This document shows, piece after piece, positions 1 through 10,867 of a stretch of 58,498 bases of DNA (positions within the stretch are counted from its first letter, which is position 1; every line of letters begins with the position of its first letter). Under the pieces are notes generated by a model, which worked only from the letters and a program-made list of their open reading frames with translations, had not been told where the DNA came from and made no database searches. Position numbers and translations under genes: made by a program. The stretch is from Companilactobacillus hulinensis (GTDB lineage: Bacteria > Bacillota > Bacilli > Lactobacillales > Lactobacillaceae), in assembly GCF_003946555.1 (NCBI RefSeq), contig NZ_RHOO01000016.1, positions 1-58,498 on the forward strand. Direction: 5' to 3'.

Positions 1-63
1 GTTTTAGGCTGGAATACTGCCATTGATTCATTTCGTGGATATTTAACAAAGTGTTCGGATTAA
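1..63 (+). CDS. 3' end of an unidentified gene (partial)
   Basis: The first 20 codons in frame 1 are open and end in TAA at 61-63, giving a C-terminal peptide that ends in GYLTKCSD. The other two forward frames are closed within the first 25 bases. The stop lies 23 bases before the convergent DUF368 stop codon, which is normal spacing for two gene ends. The fragment is too short to name the protein, and it could be a chance open stretch. Confidence 0.4.
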   Translation, partial: VLGWNTAIDSFRGYLTKCSD

Positions 64-86
64 ACTTGCAATCTCTCATATCAAAA

Positions 87-944
87 TTATTTATATTTAT
101 TCTCAAGCTGGCTCATCCAAAGCCCCAATAAAACTCCGGCTACAAAGGCAACTAGACTAAATACGATGGTCAACCCAGTAATACCGGTGTAGCTAATAGT
201 CTCGTTAGAGTAGGGATTAGGCACAAGTATCAAAATCGTACTAGCAAGTACGATTCCCAATATAAAATGGTAAACACGTGAATGATGGTGTTCAATTAAA
301 TATTCCATCCCTTTGGAGAACAGGACCATAGCAATCACACCACCAACAGCAATTGGCAAGAATACTCCGACAATATCGAAATTTTTGAATCCTGTCAGCA
401 TCGGTGTATAGAGTCCTAATATCAACAATAGATTAGATGGGCTCAATCCTGGAACTAAAACACCCAGTGCTATCAACATCCCGGCAATCACAAATCCTAA
501 GAAGTTAGCGGGGATAGTCCCAAATATCTTACTCATAAAGAATAGGAATAGTCCACCGAATATCAACATGAAGAAGAACCACATTATATCGACCATATCA
601 CGCCGGCTACGTGATGTTGATGCTCGAATTAGGGATGGCATGGTACCGATTATAGCTCCGGCAAATCCCCATAGAACGATCACTTGATAGTGCTGTAATA
701 GGAATTCTAGGGGCTTAGATAATAGTCCAATGCCCACGATTCCACCAATACCAACTGGTAGAAAGTACATGAAGTCAGTTTTGAAATTCTGTCTGATGTG
801 CGCCATGAAGTGCAATAGTCGTTCGTAAATTCCTAGGATTGCGGCCAAAACTCCACCTGAGACTCCCGGTAAAATAAACCCAAGGGCAATTATGACACCC
901 TTGAAAAAGCGGATGAAAAAATTCTCTTGCTGTTTGTTTTGCAT
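87..944 (-). CDS. DUF368 family membrane protein (PopT-like undecaprenyl-phosphate translocase)
   Basis: A 285-residue polytopic membrane protein with about eight or nine hydrophobic segments. The early GFILPGVSGGVLAAILGIYE stretch and the later LVPGLSPSNLLLILGLY stretch are the duplicated PGxS(G/P) re-entrant motifs of DUF368. Members of this family (PopT) are known to return undecaprenyl phosphate across the cytoplasmic membrane for reuse in wall synthesis; that role here is by homology. I chose the ATG at 944, since the TTG four codons upstream has no better ribosome site. It is transcribed away from the ABC-F gene's 3' end with a 70-base gap, so the two may be co-transcribed. Confidence 0.85.
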   Translation of the reverse strand: MQNKQQENFFIRFFKGVIIALGFILPGVSGGVLAAILGIYERLLHFMAHIRQNFKTDFMYFLPVGIGGIVGIGLLSKPLEFLLQHYQVIVLWGFAGAIIGTMPSLIRASTSRSRRDMVDIMWFFFMLIFGGLFLFFMSKIFGTIPANFLGFVIAGMLIALGVLVPGLSPSNLLLILGLYTPMLTGFKNFDIVGVFLPIAVGGVIAMVLFSKGMEYLIEHHHSRVYHFILGIVLASTILILVPNPYSNETISYTGITGLTIVFSLVAFVAGVLLGLWMSQLENKYK

Positions 945-1015
945 ATTTATTCTCAACTTGTTTTATTTGTAAGTTTCAGAATATCAAAATATTCATATTA
1001 AGGCAATTTTAACTG

Positions 1016-2935
1016 TTATTCTAATTCTTCCAACTCCATGGATTTTTCAGTCCATTCGTCCTCTAACTCGCTTTGTTGGGCCTTGTTTTCGTCTAGTTCT
1101 TTTTGGAAATCAGCTAATTTAGTATATGAACTCAAATTCTCGTCTTTGGTCATTTCAACTTGGATGGCAGAATTCTTCTTATCTAACTCTGCGATTTGGT
1201 TCTCAAGATCTTCAACTTGTCGACGTAACTTGCGTTCTTGTTTTTGTTGTTCCTTGGATTGTTGATACTCAACTTTTTTCTCACTAAGGTTATGAGATTC
1301 AGAAGACTGTTCTGAATTAATTTCGGTGGACTCTGTTGTTTTCTCCAGGTAATAATCATAGTCACCTAGATAGATGGTGCTGCCCTTAGGTCCGATGTCA
1401 ACGATTCTGTTAGCAAGTGTATTAAGTAGGTAACGATCATGGGAAACGAACAGTACGGTCCCAGCAAACGATTTAAGAGCATCTTCTAGGACTTCCTTAC
1501 TATCAATATCCAAGTGGTTAGTAGGTTCATCCATTACTAGGAAGTTATCGTGCTCCATTGATAACTTAGTTAGTGTTAAACGTGCTTTTTCACCACCAGA
1601 TAGTCCGGCAACTGGCTTCAAAACGTCATCACCACTAAATAGGAATGATCCTAGCACATTGCGAATAACTTGTTCATCAAGTAGGGGATATCTGTCCCAA
1701 ATTTCATGCAAGACATCTTTATGTGGATCGAGATTAGTTAAGTTCTGATCATAGTATCCAATTTGAACATTGGCACCAAATTGGAAGCTACCTTTGAGCA
1801 TTGGTATCTGTCCCAAAATTGACTTCAAAAGAGTAGACTTACCAATACCGTTAGGTCCAATGATACCAACACGTTCACCTTTTTTGACGTCCAAGTTGAT
1901 AGGTTCAGACATTACTTGATCAGCTTCATATCCGATAGCGGCATCTTTGATCAATAGGACATCGTTACCACTTTCTTTGTCAATTTGGAATGAGAAGTGA
2001 ACTGAACCCTGATCAGAATCTGGCCGATCCATGACATCCATCTTTTCCAACTTTTTACGGCGGCTTTGAGCCATTTTAGTAGTAGAAGCACGGACAATAT
2101 TCTTCTGAATATATTCCTCAGTCTTCTTGATTTCAGCTTGTTGTTCCTCGTAGTGTTTCCACTCAACGTCTTGATTTTTCTTCTTTTCTTGTAGATAGAA
2201 AGTGTAGTTACCAGAATAATGTTTAGAAGAATGATGATTGATCTCAACAATTTCAGTTACAACTTTGTCTAAGAAATATTGATCGTGAGAAATAATGACT
2301 AGTGCGCCACGATAGCCTTTCAAATAACCTTCCAACCATTCGACAGTGTCGATATCCAAATGGTTAGTAGGCTCATCAAGTAGCAATATATCATGATGTT
2401 CTAGCAACATTTTTGCCATAGCAAGTCTTGATCTTTCCCCACCAGATAATGTGGAGATCTTTTCTTGCCAGACATCCTCATCGAATCCGAATCCCTTGAG
2501 GACACTGCGGATATCTGATTGATATCCGTAACCATTTTCTTGACGGAAGGTATTTTGAAGTTGATCATATTGCTTCAAAATCTGGTCATAGTCACTGACT
2601 GTGTTGTCCGCTAATTTCCCCTCAAGTTCGTGCATTTGTTTTTCCTGTGCTTTGAGGTAGTCGAAGACCTTTTCCATTTCATCAAAAATAATATTGTCAC
2701 TATCTAAGCCAGAATCCTGTGCTAGATAGCCAATATTTGTGTCTTTTTTGAGGGCGATATTGCCACTGTTATAACTCTCTTGATCAGAAATTATCTTAAG
2801 CAGGGTAGATTTACCCACACCATTTCGACCAACGAGTCCTATTCTACTGTTATCTTGAATTTCAAAACTTATGTTAGAAAAAAGCTTTTTGGTTCCAAAA
2901 TTCTTAGTTATGCTTTGGGCTTGTAATAAAATCAC
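1016..2935 (-). CDS. ABC-F family ATPase (YdiF/Uup-like)
   Basis: A soluble 639-residue protein with two ATP-binding cassettes and no membrane segments. Walker A motifs GRNGVGKST (about residue 36) and GPNGIGKST (about 359), signatures [11 protein letters not shown] and [11 protein letters not shown], and two DEPTNHLD Walker B boxes are all intact. The P-site tRNA-interaction linker lies between the cassettes, and a charged coiled coil fills residues about 545-639, as in Uup/YdiF proteins. ABC-F proteins act on ribosomes; a precise role is not evident here. The start is GTG at 2935, with AAGGAG nine bases upstream. It is divergent from rex, the same neighbourhood as ydiF and rex in Bacillus. 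Confidence 0.93.
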   Translation of the reverse strand: MILLQAQSITKNFGTKKLFSNISFEIQDNSRIGLVGRNGVGKSTLLKIISDQESYNSGNIALKKDTNIGYLAQDSGLDSDNIIFDEMEKVFDYLKAQEKQMHELEGKLADNTVSDYDQILKQYDQLQNTFRQENGYGYQSDIRSVLKGFGFDEDVWQEKISTLSGGERSRLAMAKMLLEHHDILLLDEPTNHLDIDTVEWLEGYLKGYRGALVIISHDQYFLDKVVTEIVEINHHSSKHYSGNYTFYLQEKKKNQDVEWKHYEEQQAEIKKTEEYIQKNIVRASTTKMAQSRRKKLEKMDVMDRPDSDQGSVHFSFQIDKESGNDVLLIKDAAIGYEADQVMSEPINLDVKKGERVGIIGPNGIGKSTLLKSILGQIPMLKGSFQFGANVQIGYYDQNLTNLDPHKDVLHEIWDRYPLLDEQVIRNVLGSFLFSGDDVLKPVAGLSGGEKARLTLTKLSMEHDNFLVMDEPTNHLDIDSKEVLEDALKSFAGTVLFVSHDRYLLNTLANRIVDIGPKGSTIYLGDYDYYLEKTTESTEINSEQSSESHNLSEKKVEYQQSKEQQKQERKLRRQVEDLENQIAELDKKNSAIQVEMTKDENLSSYTKLADFQKELDENKAQQSELEDEWTEKSMELEELE

Positions 2936-3033
2936 GGTTATAAACTCCTTTATATATTCACAATTTTATCATTAATTAGAAATTTCTGCCTTTTATGGCT
3001 TAAGATGTTGCGTTTTCATCCATTTTTATTTAC

Positions 3034-3039
3034 TATAAT
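3034..3039 (+). promoter_or_regulatory. rex promoter, -10 box
   Basis: A perfect TATAAT lies 35 bases before the chosen rex ATG. No convincing -35 hexamer is visible at 16-18 bases spacing. Confidence 0.5.
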
Positions 3040-3073
3040 AGTTAGTGAAACGATGCACACATGGTGGGATAAT

Positions 3074-3733
3074 ATGACAAAAACAACAGTACCAAATGCA
3101 ACAATAAAGCGTTTACCAATATATTATCGATACTTTCAGTTCTTAAAGGACGAAGGTACCAAGAAGATTTCTTCAGGAGAATTGTCTGAAGGAGTAAAAA
3201 TCGATAGCGCAACTATTAGACGTGATTTCTCATATCTAGGTGCACTTGGCAAGAGAGGATATGGCTACGATGTTAATGAACTTGTAGCTTTCTTTAAGAA
3301 GCTCTTGAACCAAGACAAGAGAACCAATGTTGCTCTAGTTGGTGTAGGTAATTTAGGAAACGCTTTACTAAATTATAACTTTTCTCGAACGAATAATGTT
3401 CGAATTGCTGCAGCTTTTGACATCGATGAGTCGATTGTTGGCACAGTGAAGAGTGGAGTTCCTGTTTACCACGTTAATGAATTAAAAGAACAGCTTCATT
3501 TGCAACAGATTGATGTCTGCATTTTGACTGTGTCTTCTAATGCTGCTCAAACAACAGCCGATTTATTAGCCGAAGCAGGTGTGAAGGGTATCTTGAACTT
3601 TACACCAGTTATTATCAATGTTCCTAATTCAATACGTGTACATTACGTAGATTTAGCTAATGAATTACAAACATTGATTTTCTTCTTGGACCGCGACAAG
3701 TCACTTGAAGAAGAGAATGAAAATAAAGAATAG
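3074..3733 (+). CDS. rex: Redox-sensing transcriptional repressor Rex
   Basis: A 219-residue NADH/NAD+ sensor. Residues 1-80 form the winged-helix DNA-binding domain ([11 protein letters not shown], then [21 protein letters not shown]). The Rossmann motif GVGNLGNAL is at 90-98, followed by FDIDESIVG and the swapped C-terminal helix. Rex represses fermentative and anaerobic genes until NADH rises. I chose the ATG at 3074 because GGTGGG lies just upstream and the protein then matches the usual Rex length; the reading frame is open 23 codons further up. The manA start follows after 23 bases, so the two may be co-transcribed. Confidence 0.95.
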   Translation: MTKTTVPNATIKRLPIYYRYFQFLKDEGTKKISSGELSEGVKIDSATIRRDFSYLGALGKRGYGYDVNELVAFFKKLLNQDKRTNVALVGVGNLGNALLNYNFSRTNNVRIAAAFDIDESIVGTVKSGVPVYHVNELKEQLHLQQIDVCILTVSSNAAQTTADLLAEAGVKGILNFTPVIINVPNSIRVHYVDLANELQTLIFFLDRDKSLEEENENKE

Positions 3734-3756
3734 AAAATTATTTGGAGGCTATTTGC

Positions 3757-4725
3757 ATGAGTGAACCATTATTTTTGAAACCTGTTTTTCATAATAAAAT
3801 TTGGGGTGGCCGTAAGCTAGAAACAAAATTCGGTTACGACATCCCTGACGGTGATATCGGTGAATGTTGGGCAATTTCTGGACATCCACATGGTCGTTCT
3901 GAAGTTGAGAACGGTGAATTTGCTGGACAATTTGTTGATGATCTATGGAAGAACCATGGTGAATTGTTTGGCAATCCAAAGGGCAAAGTATTTCCTTTGT
4001 TAACGAAGATTTTGGATGCTGAAGCTAGTCTTTCAGTTCAAGTTCACCCAGACAATGATTACGCTTGGAAGCATGAGCATGAATTAGGCAAGACAGAGTG
4101 CTGGTATATCATTGACGCTGAACCGGGTTCATATTTGATCTATGGTCACAATGCAAAGAACAAAGAAGAGCTTGATAAGATGATCGAGTCAGGCGACTGG
4201 AATCACCTATTGAGAAAGGTTCCAGTTAAGACTGGTGAATTCTATTATGTACCAAGTGGTACAGTTCATGCCTTGAACAAAGGTATTATGGCACTTGAAA
4301 CACAACAAAGTAGTGATACAACATATCGTTTGTACGATTATGACCGTGTTGAGAAGAGTACCGGCAAGAAACGTGAATTGCACATCAAACAATCTGAAGA
4401 TACAATCATCGTTCCACACAAAGATCCACAATTGGATATTCAAACAAAGACTGAAGGAAAGAATACATTTACAACATTTGTACAACCTCCAGTATCACCA
4501 TTCTTTGCCGTATATCGTTGGGAAATCAAAGAACCTGTCACATTGAAACACAATATTGGCAAGTATACATTGATCTCAGTTATTAACGGTGCTGGTAAAA
4601 TTACTGTTGATGGTAAAGATTACGACTTGAAGAAGGGCGTTCACCTGATAGTTCCAGCAACAGTTGATTCATGGAAACTTGATGGTGACCTTGATATTAT
4701 TGCTTCTGAATCTGGAGAAGAATAG
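3757..4725 (+). CDS. manA: Mannose-6-phosphate isomerase, class I
   Basis: A 322-residue zinc-dependent isomerase interconverting mannose 6-phosphate and fructose 6-phosphate. Visible features are the N-terminal PVFHNKIWGGRKL, the zinc-ligand motif SVQVHPDNDYA, GKTECWYII, the cupin motif YVPSGTVHAL and ETQQSSDTTYRLYDYDR. Length fits the short Firmicutes class. The start is ATG 3757 with GGAGG eight bases upstream; an upstream in-frame TTG at 3742 lies before the ribosome site and is rejected. The stop codon is followed within 15 bases by a tandem array of palindromic repeats (F1), and the first terminator comes only at 5043. Confidence 0.94.
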   Translation: MSEPLFLKPVFHNKIWGGRKLETKFGYDIPDGDIGECWAISGHPHGRSEVENGEFAGQFVDDLWKNHGELFGNPKGKVFPLLTKILDAEASLSVQVHPDNDYAWKHEHELGKTECWYIIDAEPGSYLIYGHNAKNKEELDKMIESGDWNHLLRKVPVKTGEFYYVPSGTVHALNKGIMALETQQSSDTTYRLYDYDRVEKSTGKKRELHIKQSEDTIIVPHKDPQLDIQTKTEGKNTFTTFVQPPVSPFFAVYRWEIKEPVTLKHNIGKYTLISVINGAGKITVDGKDYDLKKGVHLIVPATVDSWKLDGDLDIIASESGEE

Positions 4726-4739
4726 CAGAGATTTACAAG

Positions 4740-5025
4740 CAGAGAGTGGAGGAACAACGGGAAACATTGAGCATTACCTAGGTTAGTGAAGGTACTACGC
4801 AGTAGTGCATTCACTAATCGTAGTAAGCGCAGATGTTTGTTGTTCCGTAACTCGTTTCAGATAGAGAGAGTGAAATAACAACGGGAAACATTGAGCATTA
4901 CCTAGTTTAGTGAAGGTACTACGCAGTAGTGCATTCGCTAATCGTAGTAAGCGCAGATGTTTGTTGTTCCGCAACTCGTTTCAGATAGAGAGTGAAAAAT
5001 CTAGTTTTTGTAGTTCGTTTAAATA
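4740..5025 (+). repeat. F1 repeat array A: two complete units plus an end-to-end remnant
   Basis: Units at about 4740-4860 and 4863-4982 are long imperfect palindromes with the F1 core GAGCATTACCTAG ... CGTAGTAAGC. The central stem pairs TTAGTGAA with TTCACTAA (unit 1) or TTCGCTAA (unit 2, a wobble), capped by ACTAC-GCA-GTAGT. The outer arms pair GGAACAAC with GTTGTTCC. From 4985 to about 5025 the two element ends are present but the core is missing. The array lies between the manA stop and the terminator at 5043, so it should be part of the manA 3' UTR. Confidence 0.85.
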
Positions 5026-5042
5026 GAACAAGTAAAATATGT

Positions 5043-5073
5043 AGCATCTCACAACATGAGGTGCTATTTTTTT
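5043..5073 (+). terminator. Rho-independent terminator after manA and repeat array A
   Basis: The stem AGCATCTCA / TGAGGTGCT (one G.T pair) with a five-base loop is followed by eight T residues. Confidence 0.85.
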
Positions 5074-5105
5074 GTCTAAAAATAACTTTGCGGTAAGCTA
5101 ATAAC

Positions 5106-5918
5106 ATGCAAATTAAAATTGATAACACAAACCTAAACTACAAAACATACGGATCTGGCAAGCCAATCTACTTTTTCCACGGAATGGGTTCGGATTCTAG
5201 AAGTCTTGAAGTAGTATATGAACCATTATTCAAAAGTAAATCGTATAAGAGAATTTATTTGGATTTACCAGGTATGGGAGATTCACAAGATGTTCATGAC
5301 GTGAAAAATTCGGATGATATTTTGAATTTGATAATTGAATTTATTAGGCAAACATCTGACAGTGAAAAAATCGCCATCGTTGGTCATTCATATGGCGGAT
5401 ATCTGTGTCTAGGGTTGCTGGTAAAATTGTCGGATCAAATAGATTCGGCGTTCATAACTTGTCCAGTAATTAAGGCCGATAAAGTTAATAGAAATGTTTC
5501 TACACACAAAAATATCAATGATGGAGAAGTTATTGTTGAGCGTAACGCAGATAAGTATCAAGATTTTCTTGGCTCAAATGTGTTGATCAATCAGAATGCT
5601 TGGGATGTTTATCAAGCAACCGTTCTACCTGGAATTGAAAAGTATAATCGTGAGTTCTGGAATAATATTAAAATCGAAAAAAAATATCAATTGTCATTTG
5701 AAAACAAGTTATCGCTTACATTATCTGATTTGCAATTCCAAGTAACTATTTTGTTAGGTAAAAATGATCCGGTGGTAGGATTCCAAGATCAGTTGAGCCT
5801 GTTGAGTTCAGATAACAATATTCAAGAGGTTATTTTGAATAATGCAGGCCATAATTTGTTTACAGATATATCTATAGATTTAAATTTTTATTTCAATAAA
5901 TTTCTGAAAAAGTATTAA
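5106..5918 (+). CDS. Alpha/beta hydrolase
   Basis: A 270-residue cytoplasmic alpha/beta-hydrolase-fold protein. The oxyanion-hole motif FHGMGSDSRS is near residue 24, and the nucleophile elbow GHSYGG puts the catalytic serine near residue 98. The acid is probably the Asp of GKNDPVVGF and the base the His of NNAGHNLF near the C-terminus. The substrate cannot be read from sequence. It starts at ATG 5106 with a weak ribosome site. It stands alone between the terminator at 5043 and the promoter of the symporter gene. Confidence 0.85.
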   Translation: MQIKIDNTNLNYKTYGSGKPIYFFHGMGSDSRSLEVVYEPLFKSKSYKRIYLDLPGMGDSQDVHDVKNSDDILNLIIEFIRQTSDSEKIAIVGHSYGGYLCLGLLVKLSDQIDSAFITCPVIKADKVNRNVSTHKNINDGEVIVERNADKYQDFLGSNVLINQNAWDVYQATVLPGIEKYNREFWNNIKIEKKYQLSFENKLSLTLSDLQFQVTILLGKNDPVVGFQDQLSLLSSDNNIQEVILNNAGHNLFTDISIDLNFYFNKFLKKY

Positions 5919-5930
5919 TATTATTCTAAT

Positions 5931-5961
5931 TTGATTAAACCTATGAAAAATCTGCTATAAT
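5931..5961 (+). promoter_or_regulatory. Promoter of the dicarboxylate symporter gene
   Basis: The -10 box TATAAT is at 5956-5961, and a possible -35 TTGATT is at 5931-5936 with a long 19-base spacer. Confidence 0.5.
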
Positions 5962-5990
5962 AAAAACCGACGTTTTAAGGGGGCATTAAA

Positions 5991-7271
5991 TTGCAAAAGC
6001 AAAAGTTTTTTCGGCTTAGTCTAGGTTGGCAGATTATTATTGGATTGGTTCTGGGTATCGTTCTAGGACAGCTGTTCTACCACAATAAGGCCGCCATTAC
6101 TGTTATGCAGAATATTGGTACAATGTTTATTTCATTGATTCAAATGATCGTTTTACCAATCGTTATTTCATGTTTGACCGTCGGTATCGCTAATATGGGT
6201 GATATTCGAAAACTTGGCCGAATTGGTTTGAAAACTTTGATTTATTTTGAAGTGATGACCACACTAGCTATTATCATTGGTATTGTTGTTGCTAATATCA
6301 CACATCCAGGTACTTACATCAATATCAATGATTTGAAAGGTTCAAGTATTTCGCAATATACTGCCTCGGCATCAACGGCTAAACACTCAGGTATTTGGTC
6401 AGTTCTTATGGGAATTATCCCAACCAATATTTTTGCCGCAATGGGCAAGGGCGATATGTTGCCAATTATCTTCTTTTCAGTACTCTTTGGATTAGGTACT
6501 GCATCTCTTGGAGAACAAGGCAAAATTATTACTGATCTATTGAACGCAGTTGCGAATGTTATGTTCAAAGTTACTAATTGGGTTATGCGCACAGCTCCAA
6601 TCGGTGTCTGCGCATTGATTGGTGTGACTGTCGCAGAGATGGGCTTTGATTCATTAAAGCCATTGGCGTTATTTATTGTTATTGCCTATGCAACTATGGC
6701 ATTTTTCGTATTTGTTGTGATGTATTTAGTCGGAAGACTATTTCATGTTGATTTTTATGAACTATTTAGAATTATTGAGAATGAATTTGTGCTGGCATTT
6801 ACCACTGCCAGTTCAGAAGCAGCTTTACCAAAAATGATGGACAAAATGCAAAAGTATGGAGCAAGTAAAGGTATTGTTTCATTTGTTATCCCAACTGGAT
6901 ATACATTTAACCTTGATGGTTCAGCCATTTATCAATCATTAGCCGCATTATTCTTAGCACAGGCTTATCATATTAATTTATCTTTAGGACAACAAATCAC
7001 TTTGGTAATTGTTCTAATGCTGACATCAAAAGGTATGGCTGGTGTACCAGGAGCTTCATTCGTTGTTCTGTTGGCAACAGTCTCAACTATCGGTGTGCCA
7101 ATGCAAGGTCTAACATTTATTGCTGGTATCGACCGTCTGGTAGATATGGGACGTACCGCTGTTAACGTTGTTGGTAACTCACTTGCTACAATTATTATTG
7201 CTAAAAGTGAAGATGAGTTCGACGATGAAAAACGTAAGAAATATGTTTCCGAGTATAAGCGAGGAATGTAA
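5991..7271 (+). CDS. Dicarboxylate/amino acid:cation symporter (DAACS family)
   Basis: A 426-residue inner-membrane transporter of the GltP/GltT/DctA fold. It carries the serine-rich hairpin motif TASSEAALPKM, the NLDGSAIYQ signature of transmembrane segment 7, and NVVGNSLATIIIAK in segment 8, where substrate carboxylates and cations bind. Length is typical. Likely substrates are glutamate, aspartate or C4-dicarboxylates; the choice cannot be made from sequence. Translation starts at TTG 5991, with AAGGGGG seven bases upstream. It is a single-gene unit ending at a strong terminator. Confidence 0.92.
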   Translation: MQKQKFFRLSLGWQIIIGLVLGIVLGQLFYHNKAAITVMQNIGTMFISLIQMIVLPIVISCLTVGIANMGDIRKLGRIGLKTLIYFEVMTTLAIIIGIVVANITHPGTYININDLKGSSISQYTASASTAKHSGIWSVLMGIIPTNIFAAMGKGDMLPIIFFSVLFGLGTASLGEQGKIITDLLNAVANVMFKVTNWVMRTAPIGVCALIGVTVAEMGFDSLKPLALFIVIAYATMAFFVFVVMYLVGRLFHVDFYELFRIIENEFVLAFTTASSEAALPKMMDKMQKYGASKGIVSFVIPTGYTFNLDGSAIYQSLAALFLAQAYHINLSLGQQITLVIVLMLTSKGMAGVPGASFVVLLATVSTIGVPMQGLTFIAGIDRLVDMGRTAVNVVGNSLATIIIAKSEDEFDDEKRKKYVSEYKRGM

Positions 7272-7297
7272 CAATTAGTTTTTATAGAAAATAAATA

Positions 7298-7338
7298 GGA
7301 TTACAACTTTTGGTTTTAAAGTTGTAATCCCTTTTTTT
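7298..7338 (+). terminator. Terminator of the symporter gene
   Basis: A perfect stem GGATTACAACTTT / AAAGTTGTAATCC with a short loop is followed by seven T residues. Confidence 0.92.
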
Positions 7339-7355
7339 GCTTAGTGTTTTATTTT

Positions 7356-7496
7356 CGCCTACGGTTGGAAATAACAGACCCTGCAGTGGGACCGACTTCA
7401 GCCTAGGTCTGAAGTCTTGCTTCTGAACTCCGCATATCCCCCACGGATTTCAAAAGACATCCTGTGCTGCTGGCTCTGTCATTTCCAACCTGCGGC
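7356..7496 (+). repeat. F2 palindromic repeat, copy 1
   Basis: A single F2 element in the convergent gap between the symporter and the CPBP protease, just outside the symporter terminator. The closing stem pairs GGTTGGAAATAACAGA (7363-7378) with TCTGTCATTTCCAACC (7475-7490). The interior has the F2 core CTGCAGTGGGACCGACTTC ... GGTCTGAAGTC ... GATTTCAAAAG ... TCCTGTGCTG. I see no gene in 7272-7636. Confidence 0.8.
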
Positions 7497-7636
7497 TATA
7501 TTGATGGTTAATAATTTTCTTGAGTATGTATTTTTATGTAAAGTCTATCCAGTAAAGATAGTTGAGTTTGTAATTAGCTAAAATTATACTAACAAGCTCA
7601 CTTAATTATATATTAGCTGGAGGTGGTGAAAAACAA

Positions 7637-8263
7637 TTACCGCATACTAATCATCACAACCAAAGTATTCATAACCAAATGACTACCAGCACTGACATAA
7701 ATATTCTTCGACTTGTAGTAAATAAACGAGAACCACAATCCCATTGCCACGTAAATCAAGAACCTAGTATCTTGATGCATAAATGCAAAGAACAATGCTG
7801 AAATAGCAGCTGCCCAGTAAATATTAGTAGGTTTGATCAAATTAGAGAAAAAGACACGTCTGAAGATGATTTCTTCCATAATTGGTGCGCAAACCAAGAC
7901 ATATAAGAAATAATATGGATAGGCGTGAACCAAAGTAAGTAGTTGCATGGTATTAGCCGAATCGGTGCTAGCGTGGAAAATATGCTGATCAATCAATCCT
8001 AATCCGAATTGAATTGCTAAAGCTCCAATAGTTCCAACAATGATCCATTGAAGTTTGTGATTGAGAGTTGTTTTCTCTTCTAATTCGTTTGGACTACTTT
8101 GTTGGGTTAGATAAACCATTATTCCAGTTGCTAGTAGAGCAGCAATTGTGATAATCAAAAAGTAAGATGATCCGGTAACTTTTACCATTGATAACAGTGA
8201 GCCGACAAAGAGTAAAGCAACATATGTTAGTAGTGTCAAAAATTGATTCGTTGAGTATTTCAT
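7637..8263 (-). CDS. CPBP family intramembrane glutamic endopeptidase (CAAX/Abi)
   Basis: A 208-residue membrane protein with about six transmembrane helices. All three conserved motifs of the CPBP (Rce1-like) family are present: EEIIFRRVFF near residue 130 (paired glutamates and arginine), FAFMHQD, and HLVMNTL near the C-terminus. Family members include CAAX-type proteases and bacteriocin self-immunity proteins; no bacteriocin gene is visible nearby, so the target is unknown. It starts at ATG 8263 with AGGAG five bases upstream. It is divergent from groES, and its own promoter must share the 130-base gap with the CIRCE region. Confidence 0.9.
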   Translation of the reverse strand: MKYSTNQFLTLLTYVALLFVGSLLSMVKVTGSSYFLIITIAALLATGIMVYLTQQSSPNELEEKTTLNHKLQWIIVGTIGALAIQFGLGLIDQHIFHASTDSANTMQLLTLVHAYPYYFLYVLVCAPIMEEIIFRRVFFSNLIKPTNIYWAAAISALFFAFMHQDTRFLIYVAMGLWFSFIYYKSKNIYVSAGSHLVMNTLVVMISMR

Positions 8264-8294
8264 AATTTCTCCTATTTTTTATAAAGGTAAATAC

Positions 8295-8322
8295 TTGCAT
8301 GTTCACAATAAAATGTTAATAT
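8295..8322 (+). promoter_or_regulatory. groESL promoter
   Basis: TTGCAT at 8295-8300 and TAATAT at 8317-8322, separated by 16 bases, lie just upstream of the CIRCE element. Confidence 0.7.
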
Positions 8323-8333
8323 AAAACATGTGA

Positions 8334-8360
8334 TTAGCACAACAGAACTTGGAGTGCTAA
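8334..8360 (+). promoter_or_regulatory. CIRCE operator (HrcA site) of groESL
   Basis: The 9-9-9 arrangement TTAGCACAA - nine bases - GAGTGCTAA matches the CIRCE inverted repeat. The right arm is perfect; the left arm differs from TTAGCACTC at its last two bases. Heat-inducible repression by HrcA is expected; hrcA is not in this window. Confidence 0.93.
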
Positions 8361-8396
8361 ATTAAAAATAAATATTAATCATCGGAGGCATTCAAA

Positions 8397-8684
8397 TTGT
8401 TAAAACCACTTGGAGACAGAGTTATTGTAACAGTCGATAAAGAAGAAGAGAAGACAGTAGGCGGCATTGTTCTTGCTAACAACGCTAAAGAAAAGCCACA
8501 AACAGCTGAAGTTGTAGCTGTAGGTGCTGGCTCAATAACAGAAGATGGAAAGACATTACCAATGCACATTAAGGTTGGCGACAAGGTTCTTTTCGATAAG
8601 TATGCTGGCTCAAATGTTAAGTTTGATGACACTGATTATTTAATCTTACACGAAAAAGATATCATGGCAATCGTTGAAAAATAA
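8397..8684 (+). CDS. groES: Co-chaperonin GroES
   Basis: A 95-residue chaperonin-10 that caps the GroEL cavity. It opens with [10 protein letters not shown]; the mobile loop [19 protein letters not shown] and the ending [14 protein letters not shown] are typical. Translation starts at TTG 8397 with CGGAGG about eight bases upstream. There is no ATG in frame nearby, so the TTG is well supported. It forms a two-gene operon with groEL under CIRCE. Confidence 0.97.
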   Translation: MLKPLGDRVIVTVDKEEEKTVGGIVLANNAKEKPQTAEVVAVGAGSITEDGKTLPMHIKVGDKVLFDKYAGSNVKFDDTDYLILHEKDIMAIVEK

Positions 8685-8716
8685 TTAATTTAAAAATGAG
8701 AAGTTAAATTTTATAA

Positions 8717-10372
<1,656 letters not shown>

Positions 10373-10377
10373 TAAAA

Positions 10378-10867
10378 CAGAGAGTGGAGCAAGCCGGTTA
10401 AATGCTGAGCATAGCCTAGCTTAAGAATTGATGCGGTTTGTGCATCCTTTCTTAAGCGTAGCTAAGCGGAGGCATTTGTCTTTCGCAACTCATTTCAAAA
10501 CAGAGAGTGGAGCAAAACGGTTAACTTCCGAGCATTACCTAGGTTAACGAAGGTGTCACGGAGTGACACATTTGTTAAGCGTAGTAAGCGGAAGAAGTTG
10601 TTTTTCGCAACTCGTTTCAAGAACAGAGAGTGGAACAAGGGCGGTCAGACCTTGAGCATTGCCTAGGATAACTTGAGTATCACGGAGTGATGCACAAGTT
10701 ATTCGTAGCAAGCGCAGAGGTTTTGCCCTTGTGTAGCTCGTTTCAGAACAGAGAGTGGAGAAAGCCGGTAGATTCTGAGCACTGCCTAAGATAACGAAGG
10801 TGCCAACGTAGTTGGTGCATTTGTTATCTGTAGCAGGCGCAGGAATCTGGCTTGTGCAACTCATTTC
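10378..10867 (+). repeat. F1 repeat array B: four complete, diverged units
   Basis: Units at about 10378-10497, 10501-10619, 10624-10745 and 10749-10867 (spacing 123, 123, 125 bases). All have the GAGCA..GCCTA or GAGCATTACCTAG core and a central palindrome, but different stem sequences. Unit 1 pairs TAGC with GCTA, unit 2 TTAC with GTAA, unit 3 TTGC with GCAA and unit 4 CTGC with GCAG at the same position. The central stems are likewise unit-specific, for example ATAACTTG/CAAGTTAT in unit 3. I see no gene in 10373-11047. Confidence 0.88.

Noticed and set aside
3034-3073. Rex operator in front of rex
   Set aside because: GTTAGTGAAACG only partly resembles the TTGTGAA..TTCACAA operator and lacks a second half-site.
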